NCBI RefSeq assembly: GCF_000317245.1
Contig: NZ_AJLJ01000239.1
Coordinates: 1 to 36,011 of the forward strand
Source: Fischerella muscicola SAG 1427-1 = PCC 73103
GTDB lineage: Bacteria > Cyanobacteriota > Cyanobacteriia > Cyanobacteriales > Nostocaceae
DNA: 36,011 nt
Direction: 5' to 3'
Shown here piece by piece: positions 8,601 to 16,457 of the stretch; within the stretch, counting starts at the first letter, position 1, and every line of letters starts with the position of its first letter. A program made the translations under genes and the position numbers. The notes under the pieces were generated by a model. That model was not told where the DNA came from. It saw nothing but the letters and a program-made list of their open reading frames with translations, and searched no databases.

Positions 8601-9784
8601 GAACTTGGAGTATTTTGCAAGACGAACATGACTTCATAGAGGGGATTTCGGCTTAAGTCGCGTTCGGGTTGCAATTCTTCTACAAGCATTTCAAATGGCA
8701 AATCCTGATGTGCATAAGCATCGAGAGTCACCTTACGTACTCGATCTAAAAGTTCGCGAAAACTAGGATTACCACTGAGGTTATTACGTAACAATAAAGT
8801 GTTAACAAATAAACCCAGCATTCCCTCTAATTCTGCACGATTGCGGTTGGCAATGGGGGAGCCAATTAAAATATCTTCTTGGTCTGTGTAACGGTATAGT
8901 AATATGTTAAATGCCGCCAGCAAACTCATAAATAAAGTAGCATCTGCTTGCTGGCTTAGTTGTCTAACTGCATTAGTTAGGGGTGCTGAGAGTGTAAAGT
9001 ATTGTTTGGCACCATTAAAAGTAGTAACAGTAGGTCGTGGACGGTCTGTGGGTAATTGTAGTACAGGTAACTCACTCTTGAGTTGTTGTTTCCAATAATT
9101 TAATTGAGTTGCGAGGAATTCGCCTTGAATGCGATCGCGTTGCCAAATTGCAAAATCTGCATACTGAATCGGGAGTTCGCTTAAGGGAGAAGGTTGATTT
9201 TTTGAGAAAGCAGCATACAGTGTTGACAACTCGCGCAGGAATACACCGCAAGACCATCCATCTGTAATAATGTGGTGCATGATCACAAGCAAAACGTGTT
9301 CTTCTTCACTCAATCGCAGTAAAGTTGCTCTAACTAAAAGCTCTTTAGCTAAATTAAAGGCTTTCTGTGCTTCCTCTGCTGCAATTTGTTTAACCTCAAA
9401 TTCCCAATCTTGACCGGACAAATGCTCAAGATTAATAATGGATAAATTCCAAGAAAAATTCTGTAAAATCTCCTGTACTGGCTCTCCATTGACAAGCGTA
9501 AAATTTGTTCGCCAAGCTTCGTGACGCTTGAAGACTGCATTCAGACTTTGCTGAAGTGCTGTAATATTTAGATTACCTTTGATATGAAAAGCAATAGGAA
9601 TGTTGTAGAAAGAACTTCCATGATAAAGGCGGTCAATAAACCATAGTCTTTGTTGAGAAAAAGATAGAGGTATATTTTCAGATATTTGACGTTTAGGAAT
9701 AGTATCAGCTTGAAATTTTCCTCCCTTCCATTTTTCTAAAAGGGCTTTTTTGGTTGGTGATAAATTGGAGTATTGTTTATCCAT
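5696..9784 (-). CDS. Terminal NRPS module C-A-PCP-TE, predicted beta-alanine-incorporating
   Basis: 1362 residues. The C domain (about 38-470) has HHIITDG at 170-176, so it should be active. The A domain is about 490-1000, with IIYTSGSTGTPKG. Aligned to GrsA, its pocket is V692, D693, W696, I735, I762, S764, L788, A796, N797 plus the usual Lys: V-D-W-I-I-S-L-A-N-K. This is near the known beta-alanine code V-D-W-V-I-S-L-A-D-K; Asp sits at position 236 instead of 235, as expected for a beta-amino acid. PCP is about 1010-1085 (DLGGHS). The TE (about 1100-1362) has GGHCYGG, so the nucleophile is Cys1170 rather than Ser, with Asp1197 and His1336. It takes the chain from PKS C, adds beta-alanine and releases the product. 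The start codon has no Shine-Dalgarno and abuts an inverted repeat. Confidence 0.95.
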   Translation of the reverse strand: MDKQYSNLSPTKKALLEKWKGGKFQADTIPKRQISENIPLSFSQQRLWFIDRLYHGSSFYNIPIAFHIKGNLNITALQQSLNAVFKRHEAWRTNFTLVNGEPVQEILQNFSWNLSIINLEHLSGQDWEFEVKQIAAEEAQKAFNLAKELLVRATLLRLSEEEHVLLVIMHHIITDGWSCGVFLRELSTLYAAFSKNQPSPLSELPIQYADFAIWQRDRIQGEFLATQLNYWKQQLKSELPVLQLPTDRPRPTVTTFNGAKQYFTLSAPLTNAVRQLSQQADATLFMSLLAAFNILLYRYTDQEDILIGSPIANRNRAELEGMLGLFVNTLLLRNNLSGNPSFRELLDRVRKVTLDAYAHQDLPFEMLVEELQPERDLSRNPLYEVMFVLQNTPSSVQEVSGLTLRTLEFDSGTAQLDIFLSLSESEEGLTGCLEYNTDIFDSTTITQFISNFQTLLENIVTNPEQRLSELSLLTTSEQEQLLLKFNQTHAEYPQDITLHQLFEQQVELTPDSLALISDSEKLTYRQLNHKVNQLANYLQKHGVTQETFVALCLERSQDMIVGILAILKAGGAYIPLDPSYPVERLNFMLSDSQVSLLISQQEILKKLSLSSAKTVCLDIHKDEIAQQSPENPIHISEADHLAYIIYTSGSTGTPKGVLGTHRGTVNGLHWLWKTYPFTSEEVCCQKTAISFVDSVWEIFAPLLQGIPTVIISNATLLDSQLFIETLAHHQVTRIILVPSLLRLLLDNYSHLLKKLSQLKFWITSGEALSIKLVQTFQELMPLAKLINLYGSSEVSANATYYDTSLLPEQANSVPIGRPIDNTQVYVLNRDLQPTPAGVVGELYIGGDGLARGYLHRPELTKEKFITKPFILGKKLYKTGDLVRRLQDGNLEYLGRQDEQVKIRGFRVELGEIANIINQHPDVEESVVIASNDAQDNPRLIAYVVTDKQDISTQILLYLQQKLPNYMLPSALVVLEQLPLTPNGKIDKRSLSTDKLIQANINKTFIGPRNFTELSLVKLWENLLKTSPIGVTDNFFDLGGHSFLAVRLMAQIHDRFGHNLTLSTLFENPTIEKLATIVIQPSRKISNSPLVVINSSSDKKPFFCIHGAGGGVNNYFNLSRRLGEDYPFYALEHGPEQDLPEVISVEETATLYLQEIRKVQPNGPYLLGGHCYGGVLAFEIAQQLQKQGQTVDLLVVMDAILSETPIEPTKDDDAKFLLRMAESIKTDNNVEFSVTFEELRDLSLNEQLNLINQKTNFIFSDTEIEKFLNYYKLFKAHVQAMRNYVPSVYPNKMTLFRASQDIIHDFESPEFNTDDPLLGWSKFSGQPIQVVEIPGDHFSMFVEPHIQELAKQLRICIDSTLSN

Positions 9785-9785
9785 A

Positions 9786-9889
9786 ATTTACAGCAGATTA
9801 CAGTGATTAAGGGATAAAATATCGGTTTTAAAGCCTGATATAACACTGGTTTTCTTTCTGACTCCTGACTCCTGATTTCTGCTGTAAAT
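9786..9889. repeat. 12-bp perfect inverted repeat upstream of the terminal NRPS start
   Basis: ATTTACAGCAGA at 9786-9797 is exactly inverted as TCTGCTGTAAAT at 9878-9889, enclosing 80 bases. The inner arm ends one base before the NRPS start codon, where a ribosome binding site would lie and none is seen. It may be a small repeat element or an RNA hairpin affecting NRPS translation. Confidence 0.55.
9859..9879. repeat. Short tandem heptanucleotide repeat (STRR-like)
   Basis: TGACTCC TGACTCC TGATTTC runs at 9859-9879, two exact heptamers and one degenerate copy. Such short tandem heptamers are common between genes in Nostoc and related cyanobacteria. It lies inside the 9786-9889 inverted repeat. 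Confidence 0.55.
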
Positions 9890-10036
9890 ATTAACAGAAG
9901 CTCAAGGGCGGAAGGTTACTATGTTTCTGAAGATAGAACTTCTGGTTGTGAAAGAGAGCAAAGATTCAAGCTCACACTCAAATTTGTGATTTACTGCCTT
10001 TATAATTGTTGGGGAATAAAAGACAATAAATTTTTA

Positions 10037-10825
10037 CTATTGCGAAAGAGATGGTTTACGACAAACAAAACAAGGTTGACTGAATGCGGTCATGTCTCCA
10101 AAATCTCTGGAATCATATACATCAATGTCTATGAAGCCCGCATTTTCCAAAGCCGACTTAATTTCTGATATAAAATAATGTTTTTCTACTATAGTAGTGT
10201 CTGTACGTTTCCAAATTCCATCTATCAATACAAATGAGATCATTTTGATTTCCCGTATCCTTTCTTCCCGATTGTCTTTGGTATGTCTTTCAATATAAAC
10301 AAATGTATCTTGGACATTTGGATAGGAAGGTATATCATTAAATTTACCCCTGAATGAACTACCAGGAGGGCCATCAATCAATGTGCAGTCAGCAGCTTGC
10401 ATAGTAAACACAAACAGACCATGATCACGCATCGCCATGTACACATTTCGGAAGACAGTTGTCAATTCCTCAAGATTTAGGAAGAAGCTGAAAACATTTT
10501 TTGAATAAACTCCATCATAGATGGGTGGTGAATCGAATTTACGTATATCGCAAAGAATAAATTTACTTTCAGGTACCTTTTTTCTGGCGAGATCCAAAAA
10601 TTTTTCAGAAACATCAAGTCCAGTCGCTTGATATCCTTTTATATTGAGATGCTTGACTATCTCTCCGTCCAAGCAACCAATGTCCAGAATATGCGCTTCT
10701 TTAGAAAGGTGTTTTAACATTAATTGCTCTAAAGCTGGTATTACTAACTCCGCATCACTTCCTACATTGTTTTCATACCCGAAAGCAAAAGGGTCATGAT
10801 TTGCATCATTATTGACTAAATACAT
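10037..10825 (-). CDS. SAM-dependent methyltransferase (class I), degenerate paralogue
   Basis: 262 residues from the ATG at 10825. A TTG at 10852 would add nine residues, but CAGG-(AAAAACAGTTT)-ATG matches the CAGGG-(AAATAGTTT)-ATG in front of its tandem paralogue, so the ATG is better. It has a Rossmann methyltransferase fold with motif I ILDIGCLDGE, where the middle Gly of GxGxG is Leu; motif II GLDVS and the acidic post-motif CDIRKFD are present. The whole protein aligns with the neighbour at 10900-11649 and ends in the same CFVCRK, with a six-residue extension. The family could be O-, N- or C-methyltransferase. Position after PKS C suggests methylation of the chain or product. The changed glycine may weaken SAM binding. 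Confidence 0.85.
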   Translation of the reverse strand: MYLVNNDANHDPFAFGYENNVGSDAELVIPALEQLMLKHLSKEAHILDIGCLDGEIVKHLNIKGYQATGLDVSEKFLDLARKKVPESKFILCDIRKFDSPPIYDGVYSKNVFSFFLNLEELTTVFRNVYMAMRDHGLFVFTMQAADCTLIDGPPGSSFRGKFNDIPSYPNVQDTFVYIERHTKDNREERIREIKMISFVLIDGIWKRTDTTIVEKHYFISEIKSALENAGFIDIDVYDSRDFGDMTAFSQPCFVCRKPSLSQ

Positions 10826-10899
10826 AAACTGTTTTTCCTGTTTAAAACTCAAGCTTTAAAAATGACAATTACTCTTGACTAAGCCATGAGGGAAATAAA

Positions 10900-11649
10900 T
10901 TACTTACGACAAACAAAGCAAGCCATCCCATCACTGTCATCTGCTCCTAAATCTTTAAAATTATAGTGACTAATGTCTGTAAATCCCACTTTATCTAGAG
11001 CCGATCGCACATCTGCTAAAAAGAAATCTTTTCTCAACCAAGTAGTATCTGAACGCTTCCAATTATTTTCTATTAATTCAAATCCAGTAACTTGGATTTC
11101 CCAAATTCTTTGTTCTGGTTTATAGTGAAATATTTCAATCAAGGCACATTCATCGTTCACATTAACATGATTGAAAGTTGGTGGAGCAATTTCATGGAAC
11201 CAATCTGTTATTGGTATCGTGAATACAAATACTCCGTTATTTCGCAGTGCTTTATGTACATTGCGGAAGACAGATGTTAATTCTTCAGCATTGAGGATAA
11301 ACAGTAAAACAATATGCGACAAAACTACATCAAAAGTAGGTGGTAAATCAAATTCACGTATATCACTAAGGATAAACTCGCTCTCAGGTGCATTTATTCT
11401 GGCATAACGCAAAAGTTCTGGAGAAGCATCTAATCCAGTCGTTTGATACCCTCTAAGATGCAGTTGTTGTACCAATTTACCTGAACCACAACCAAGGTCA
11501 AGTATACGCGCTTCCTTGGGGAGATGTTGTAATATTAAATGTTCTAAAAGAGGAATTATTCCTTCTACTATTTCTTGATTTGTACTCTTCAATTCATTTT
11601 CAATTCGGGCAAAAGGTTCATAATTTGGGATAGAAGTGAGTAGAGTCAT
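10900..11649 (-). CDS. SAM-dependent methyltransferase (class I)
   Basis: 249 residues starting at an ATG with an AGGG-type ribosome binding site. SAM motif I is canonical (ILDLGCGSGK, about residues 45-54), followed by GLDAS and LSDIREFDLPP, the usual class I order. The C-terminal half is shared with the tandem paralogue downstream (WKRSDTT, then a conserved CFVCRK end). It lies 44 bases after the PKS C stop. PKS C has a dead-looking ketoreductase, so a free beta-keto or enol group is expected in the product; O-methylation of that enol is an attractive but unproven role. N-methylation is equally possible from sequence alone. Confidence 0.9.
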   Translation of the reverse strand: MTLLTSIPNYEPFARIENELKSTNQEIVEGIIPLLEHLILQHLPKEARILDLGCGSGKLVQQLHLRGYQTTGLDASPELLRYARINAPESEFILSDIREFDLPPTFDVVLSHIVLLFILNAEELTSVFRNVHKALRNNGVFVFTIPITDWFHEIAPPTFNHVNVNDECALIEIFHYKPEQRIWEIQVTGFELIENNWKRSDTTWLRKDFFLADVRSALDKVGFTDISHYNFKDLGADDSDGMACFVCRK

Positions 11650-11693
11650 AAACTATTTCCCTGCTTTGAAGTAAAGGTTTAAAATTTAATAAC

Positions 11694-14600
11694 TTAAGAA
11701 TTATCTGCAAAATTAGCTAGAACAGCTTCTGCTTCTTCTTCGGATAATTCTTCAAGTTTCTCCAACAGAAGTTGCTCGATTATTTCTGCTTGTTTGGCTG
11801 GTATCATTGCTTGTAGTAAAAGATCACGAAGTGGTAATTCCACAGGAAATCTTGCTCGCAATCGAGAAACTAGTTGAGTTGCGACCAGAGAATCTCCTCC
11901 CAAATCATAGAAGTTGTCGTAAATACCAACTTCTGCAATTCCTAGTACCTCTTGCCAGATTTCCGTAATTTGTTTTTCCAATTGATTTGTCGGAGCAAGA
12001 TAAGAATTACTAAGATTAGGTCTGGAGTAGCGTGAGGATGATTCTACTTGATTATTAAATTTTGAATTTGCCAGAGAGTCTAGGCTAATTGTATGCTTTT
12101 TCCTAGCATTAATATCTACTGTCGAAAGAACAATTTGAGCTACTTCCCTTAGAGAAAAAACTCGTTTAAATACTTCTACTATTTCTGTTGGATTAATAGC
12201 TAATTCTGTTCCAGAGACTTGATCGCTTGTTGTTTTTTCCTGACTTGTACTTGGTTGAAATTTATCCCAATTTATAACATACCACGGCAAATAAGTATTT
12301 TGATTATGCCGATTACTAAAAGTATCGATAAATTGGTTAGCTGCTGAATATAAGCCTAAACCAAATCCTCCTAAAATGGAAGACAAAGAAGAAAAAATGA
12401 TACAAAAATCTATATTAAAATCCTGTAAGACTTTTTCTATTACTATAATCTTACTGCTTTGTGATTCTAATATATTTTCAAATTCTAATTCAGAAATTTC
12501 GGGAATAGAAGCAAATAAATTATCACGCTTGATAGCGGTTGAATAAATTACACCGTTAATTTGTTCAATATTTGTAGATGCAAGAGCTTGATACATTTGT
12601 TCATAATTAGTAGTATCGGCACGTAATAATAAAACTTCTGCACCTAATTTCTCTAATACTAAAAATTGCTGGATTTTGAGACTCACTTCATCATCTTGGG
12701 GATGAGTTTCAAGCCATTGTGAGAAATGATCTCGCTTTGGGAAATTAACATCTTCAATAAATATAAGTTTTGCTTGAAAAGTTCTTGTTAAATATTCCGC
12801 AAGCACAACCTCAATAGCTTCTAAGCCACAGGGGAAAAAGTACACACCTTGTTTTGTTAAAGGTATTTTTTCCTCAACTATTGACTCTGTATGAACTGGC
12901 TCATATGTTTGTACCCAACGGTAGCGATCGCGATAAGCAACTATTGTATCTTTAGATACAAAAATTAATTCATTTAGAAGTTTTTCAATAATATTATTTT
13001 CACAATTTTCTTGTTTTGCTTCTAAGTTTCTATTGTTAGTTAAAGCAATATCAATGCACTGACAAGTAATATTAGGATACTCTTGAGGAATTACATTACA
13101 TAAACTTAATATTGTAGCTTTTTCTGGATGTAATTCTTCGTTTCCGTTAACTTCTTGAACGTTGTTTGATATCACCCTAAGTTGTAGATGATTGCTAATT
13201 TTTAACTTACTAAAATTCTGGATTAAAAATAATAAACTTTTAAATTCTAAATATTTTACTGATGGACGGCGATCAAGAACATTTAAACTCCATAGATAAA
13301 CAATTTTGTCGGGGTTTTGGTCTAAAAATATAAGTTCTTGTAATAATTTTTCATAATCTTCATTGATGCATGGAGCAATTGTATAGATTCCCTCACTTAG
13401 TTTGCTAAATTTATCTCCTTGCTTAACAACAATTATACTTTTAACTTGATTTTTTAATTTATTAATTAGTTGTTCGCCTACTCCTAAATCATCTACAAAA
13501 AATAGCCATTTTTCTTGATGTGTACGTTTTATTTCTTCGGATGATGTATAAGTCAGTAAAGAACGCTTCCATGAAGGAACATAAAACCAGTCGGCAATAT
13601 CTTGCTTTTGATCTAATGTCGTCGGTTTAATGTTTACAGAATGCGATCGCGATTTCGCATCAATCCAGTAACGTTGCCGTTCAAAAGGATAAGTAGGTAA
13701 AGGCAGACGATGACGCCGCTCATGAGCATAAAAGCCCGACCAATCTATTTCCACACCAGATAGCCACAATCTACCTAATGTTTGCAATAAAAAACAAACA
13801 TCCGATTGTTGCTCTTTAACATGCCGTAAGCAGGTTAATACCTGTTGTTTGGCATCTTTCTTCAAATGCTGTGTTGTTAACGTGCCTAAAGTTCGCCCCG
13901 GCCCCACTTCCAGAAAAACACCTTCAAACTGCTGTATTAATTGCGATATCCCATCTGAAAATCTCACCGTTTGTCGTAGATGCTGACACCAATAATCTGG
14001 ACTTGTCGCTTGTTCTTGAGTAATCCAACTACCAGTAACATTGGAAATGAAATCTATCTGTGGTGGATTCAGTTTCACTGTTTTTACAGCCTCACTAAAT
14101 TCTGACAAGATAGGTTCCATCATTTGGGAATGGAATGCATGAGATGTATGCAACAGCCGACATTCAACTTCTTGAGAGGATAATTGCTTTTCTAGGGCTG
14201 CGATCGCCTTACTTGTTCCAGAAACTACACAGTCAGATGGACTGTTAATAACTGCAATTTGTATCTGTGCATCTAGTAGCAACTGCACATCTTTTTCTGG
14301 TAGCCTAATTGCCAACATACTCCCAGAAGGTAACTGTTGCATCAACTTTCCTCTTATTGCCACAATTTTTAAGGCATCTTCAAGAGAAAATACACCTGCG
14401 ATAGTTGCGGCGACATATTCCCCAATGCTATGACCAATCATTGCTTGTGGGCGCACTCCCCATTCCATCAATAACTGAGCCAGGGCGTATTCTGTAACAA
14501 ACAACGCGCTTTGGGTAAAAGCTGTTTGTTGTAGTTGCAAAGTAGCAGTTTCAGTCTCTTTTTCCTTGGGGTAAAGTAGGGAACGGATATCAAGACCGAG

Positions 14601-16331
14601 GTAGGGTTGCAAAATCTGGGCGCAAGTATCTACGTGTTTTTTAAACGTTGCTTCGACTTCATACAGTTCTCTACCCATGTTTGCATATTGTGACCCTTGT
14701 CCTGAAAACATGAAGATGACTGGATAATGTCCTGGGCGTCGCTGATAACTAAAAATACGTTGTGGAGCTTTGCTATTAAGCGATTTCACCGCGTCGTCCA
14801 CGTTCTGGCAAATCACCATGCGGCGATAGTCAAAAGTTCGACGACCAACTTGTAGGGTATGAGCGACATCTGCTAGGGGAATATCAGGATTTTGCTCTAA
14901 ATAAGCACACAGTTGGACTGTTGCAGTGTCTAAAGCTGTGCTGGTTTTAGCTGATAGCAGTAATAATTGCCAAGGACGGGAGGGACTGAAAGCTTCCATT
15001 ACTGGAGCTTCTTCCAAAACAAGATGAGCATTAGTCCCGCCGATACCAAAAGAACTTACACCTGCTCTACGGTGTGTACCGTTGGTTTTCCACTCTGATA
15101 ATTTAGTGTTGACATAGAAGGGGCTATTGGCAAAATCTATTTCCGGGTTGGGTTTTTCAAAGTGTAAGCTGGGAGGTATTTGTTTATGTTTTAATGCTAG
15201 GACTGTTTTAATTAAGCTTGTTACACCTGCTGCTGTGTCCAGATGTCCAATATTGGTTTTGACTGAACCAATCGCGCAGAAGCCTTTTTTATTTGTATTA
15301 GCACGAAAAGCTTGTGTGAGAGCTTTGATTTCAATGGGATCTCCCAAAGGAGTTGCAGTACCATGAGCTTCAACATAAGAAATAGTATCGGGTTCGACAC
15401 CAGCTAAGGCAAGTGCTTCGGAAATTACTTCTCTTTGACCATTCACACTAGGCGCTGTATAACCAACCTTTAAAGAGCCGTCGTTATTGATAGCCGAACC
15501 TTTAATGACAGCATGAATAAAATCTCCATCAGCAAGAGCATCAGCCAATCTTTTTAAAACGACAATTCCTAAACCATCACCAAACACTGTTCCTTTAGCC
15601 TTAGCATCAAAAGTTCGACAGTGTCCATCAGGGGAAGAAATACCTCCTTCATGATAGTAGTAACCACGTTTTTGTGACACTGATACGATGGAAACACCAC
15701 CTGCTAAAGCTATATCACTTTCTCCATTTAGCAAACTTTGACAGGCTAAATGTACTGCTACTAACGATGTAGAACAATTGTTTTGAACATTTACACTTGG
15801 GCCAGTAAGATTTAACTTGTAAGAAGTTTGCGTAGTTAAGTTGTCTTTTTCATTACCAATAGAAATATTTAAAGGGCCTACCGATTGGATTAAGTCTTGG
15901 TTTGAATATAAGTTTGTAAAGAAATAATTACTGGTAGTGACACCAGCATAAAGCCCTATTTTACCGTTATAAGATTCGGAATTATAACCTGCATTCTCTA
16001 ACGCTTCCCAAGCAGACTCTAAAAAAAGACGATGCTGTGGATCTGTTATTTCAGCTTCTCTGGGAGTAAATCCAAAAAAGGCAGCATCAAATAAATCAAT
16101 ACCTTCTAGTATGCTACCTGCTTTCACATAATTTGGATCATTTAATAATGTCGGATCTACACCCGCAGCTAACAATTCTTCATCTGTAAAATGAGAAATT
16201 AGCTCTACTCCATCTCGCAACTTTTCCCAAAATTCATCAACATTTTTTGCCCCTGGAAAACGACCAGTTATGCCAATAATGGCTATTTCATCACTATCAT
16301 CAAAATTATCAAATTCCTGAAAATAATTCAT
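11694..16331 (-). CDS. Type I PKS module C: KS-AT-KR(degenerate)-ACP
   Basis: 1545 residues from the ATG at 16331; a TTG at 16346 would add five. The KS (about 15-445) has Cys186 in VQNNCSTS, with NN in place of the usual TA, and His323 and His363. The AT has GHSIGEY (Ser635) and HAFH, indicating malonyl-CoA. The KR region (about 930-1390) keeps the Ser-Tyr-Asn set (FSSLSS, LYSAAN), but the NADPH loop TGGLGxxG is replaced by PCGLEAIE (1167-1174) and the LGRKG strand end by FIEDVN, so reduction is unlikely. The ACP has GGDS (Ser1481). The C-terminus, with LEELSEEEAEAVL, looks like a cyanobacterial docking helix for the next NRPS. No DH, ER or MT domain is seen. The predicted output is a beta-ketoacyl thioester passed to the beta-alanine module. 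Confidence 0.94.
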   Translation of the reverse strand: MNYFQEFDNFDDSDEIAIIGITGRFPGAKNVDEFWEKLRDGVELISHFTDEELLAAGVDPTLLNDPNYVKAGSILEGIDLFDAAFFGFTPREAEITDPQHRLFLESAWEALENAGYNSESYNGKIGLYAGVTTSNYFFTNLYSNQDLIQSVGPLNISIGNEKDNLTTQTSYKLNLTGPSVNVQNNCSTSLVAVHLACQSLLNGESDIALAGGVSIVSVSQKRGYYYHEGGISSPDGHCRTFDAKAKGTVFGDGLGIVVLKRLADALADGDFIHAVIKGSAINNDGSLKVGYTAPSVNGQREVISEALALAGVEPDTISYVEAHGTATPLGDPIEIKALTQAFRANTNKKGFCAIGSVKTNIGHLDTAAGVTSLIKTVLALKHKQIPPSLHFEKPNPEIDFANSPFYVNTKLSEWKTNGTHRRAGVSSFGIGGTNAHLVLEEAPVMEAFSPSRPWQLLLLSAKTSTALDTATVQLCAYLEQNPDIPLADVAHTLQVGRRTFDYRRMVICQNVDDAVKSLNSKAPQRIFSYQRRPGHYPVIFMFSGQGSQYANMGRELYEVEATFKKHVDTCAQILQPYLGLDIRSLLYPKEKETETATLQLQQTAFTQSALFVTEYALAQLLMEWGVRPQAMIGHSIGEYVAATIAGVFSLEDALKIVAIRGKLMQQLPSGSMLAIRLPEKDVQLLLDAQIQIAVINSPSDCVVSGTSKAIAALEKQLSSQEVECRLLHTSHAFHSQMMEPILSEFSEAVKTVKLNPPQIDFISNVTGSWITQEQATSPDYWCQHLRQTVRFSDGISQLIQQFEGVFLEVGPGRTLGTLTTQHLKKDAKQQVLTCLRHVKEQQSDVCFLLQTLGRLWLSGVEIDWSGFYAHERRHRLPLPTYPFERQRYWIDAKSRSHSVNIKPTTLDQKQDIADWFYVPSWKRSLLTYTSSEEIKRTHQEKWLFFVDDLGVGEQLINKLKNQVKSIIVVKQGDKFSKLSEGIYTIAPCINEDYEKLLQELIFLDQNPDKIVYLWSLNVLDRRPSVKYLEFKSLLFLIQNFSKLKISNHLQLRVISNNVQEVNGNEELHPEKATILSLCNVIPQEYPNITCQCIDIALTNNRNLEAKQENCENNIIEKLLNELIFVSKDTIVAYRDRYRWVQTYEPVHTESIVEEKIPLTKQGVYFFPCGLEAIEVVLAEYLTRTFQAKLIFIEDVNFPKRDHFSQWLETHPQDDEVSLKIQQFLVLEKLGAEVLLLRADTTNYEQMYQALASTNIEQINGVIYSTAIKRDNLFASIPEISELEFENILESQSSKIIVIEKVLQDFNIDFCIIFSSLSSILGGFGLGLYSAANQFIDTFSNRHNQNTYLPWYVINWDKFQPSTSQEKTTSDQVSGTELAINPTEIVEVFKRVFSLREVAQIVLSTVDINARKKHTISLDSLANSKFNNQVESSSRYSRPNLSNSYLAPTNQLEKQITEIWQEVLGIAEVGIYDNFYDLGGDSLVATQLVSRLRARFPVELPLRDLLLQAMIPAKQAEIIEQLLLEKLEELSEEEAEAVLANFADNS

Positions 16332-16363
16332 CGAATAAATACTCAACTACACTTATTTTTTCT

Positions 16364-16447
16364 TCTCCGCGTCTACCCTACCTTCGGAACGCCTGACGGC
16401 GAACGGTAAGCCGCCCTCCGGGCGTCTAATGCGTCTAGTGCGTGAGT
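16364..16447. repeat. GC-rich palindromic intergenic repeat
   Basis: The space between the decarboxylase and PKS C holds a GC-rich stretch unlike its AT-rich surroundings. It contains a hairpin CGCCC-TCC-GGGCG at 16412-16424 and repeated GCGTCTA units (near 16369, 16423 and 16431). It looks like a dispersed palindromic repeat of the kind common in Nostocales. It lies just upstream of the PKS C start and could act as an RNA hairpin in the operon. No transposase is present. Confidence 0.5.
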
Positions 16448-16457
16448 TAGTAAGTTC

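Noticed and set aside
10826..10852. Longer TTG-started form of the second methyltransferase
   Set aside because: The ATG at 10825 has the same upstream bases as the paralogue's start, and the proteins align from that Met.
11694..16331. PKS C as a pseudogene
   Set aside because: The reading frame is full length, and the KS, AT and ACP active sites are intact; only the KR cofactor loop is lost.
16364..16447. CRISPR array or tRNA
   Set aside because: There are no regular repeats with spacers, and no cloverleaf could be seen; the sequence is a short palindromic repeat.
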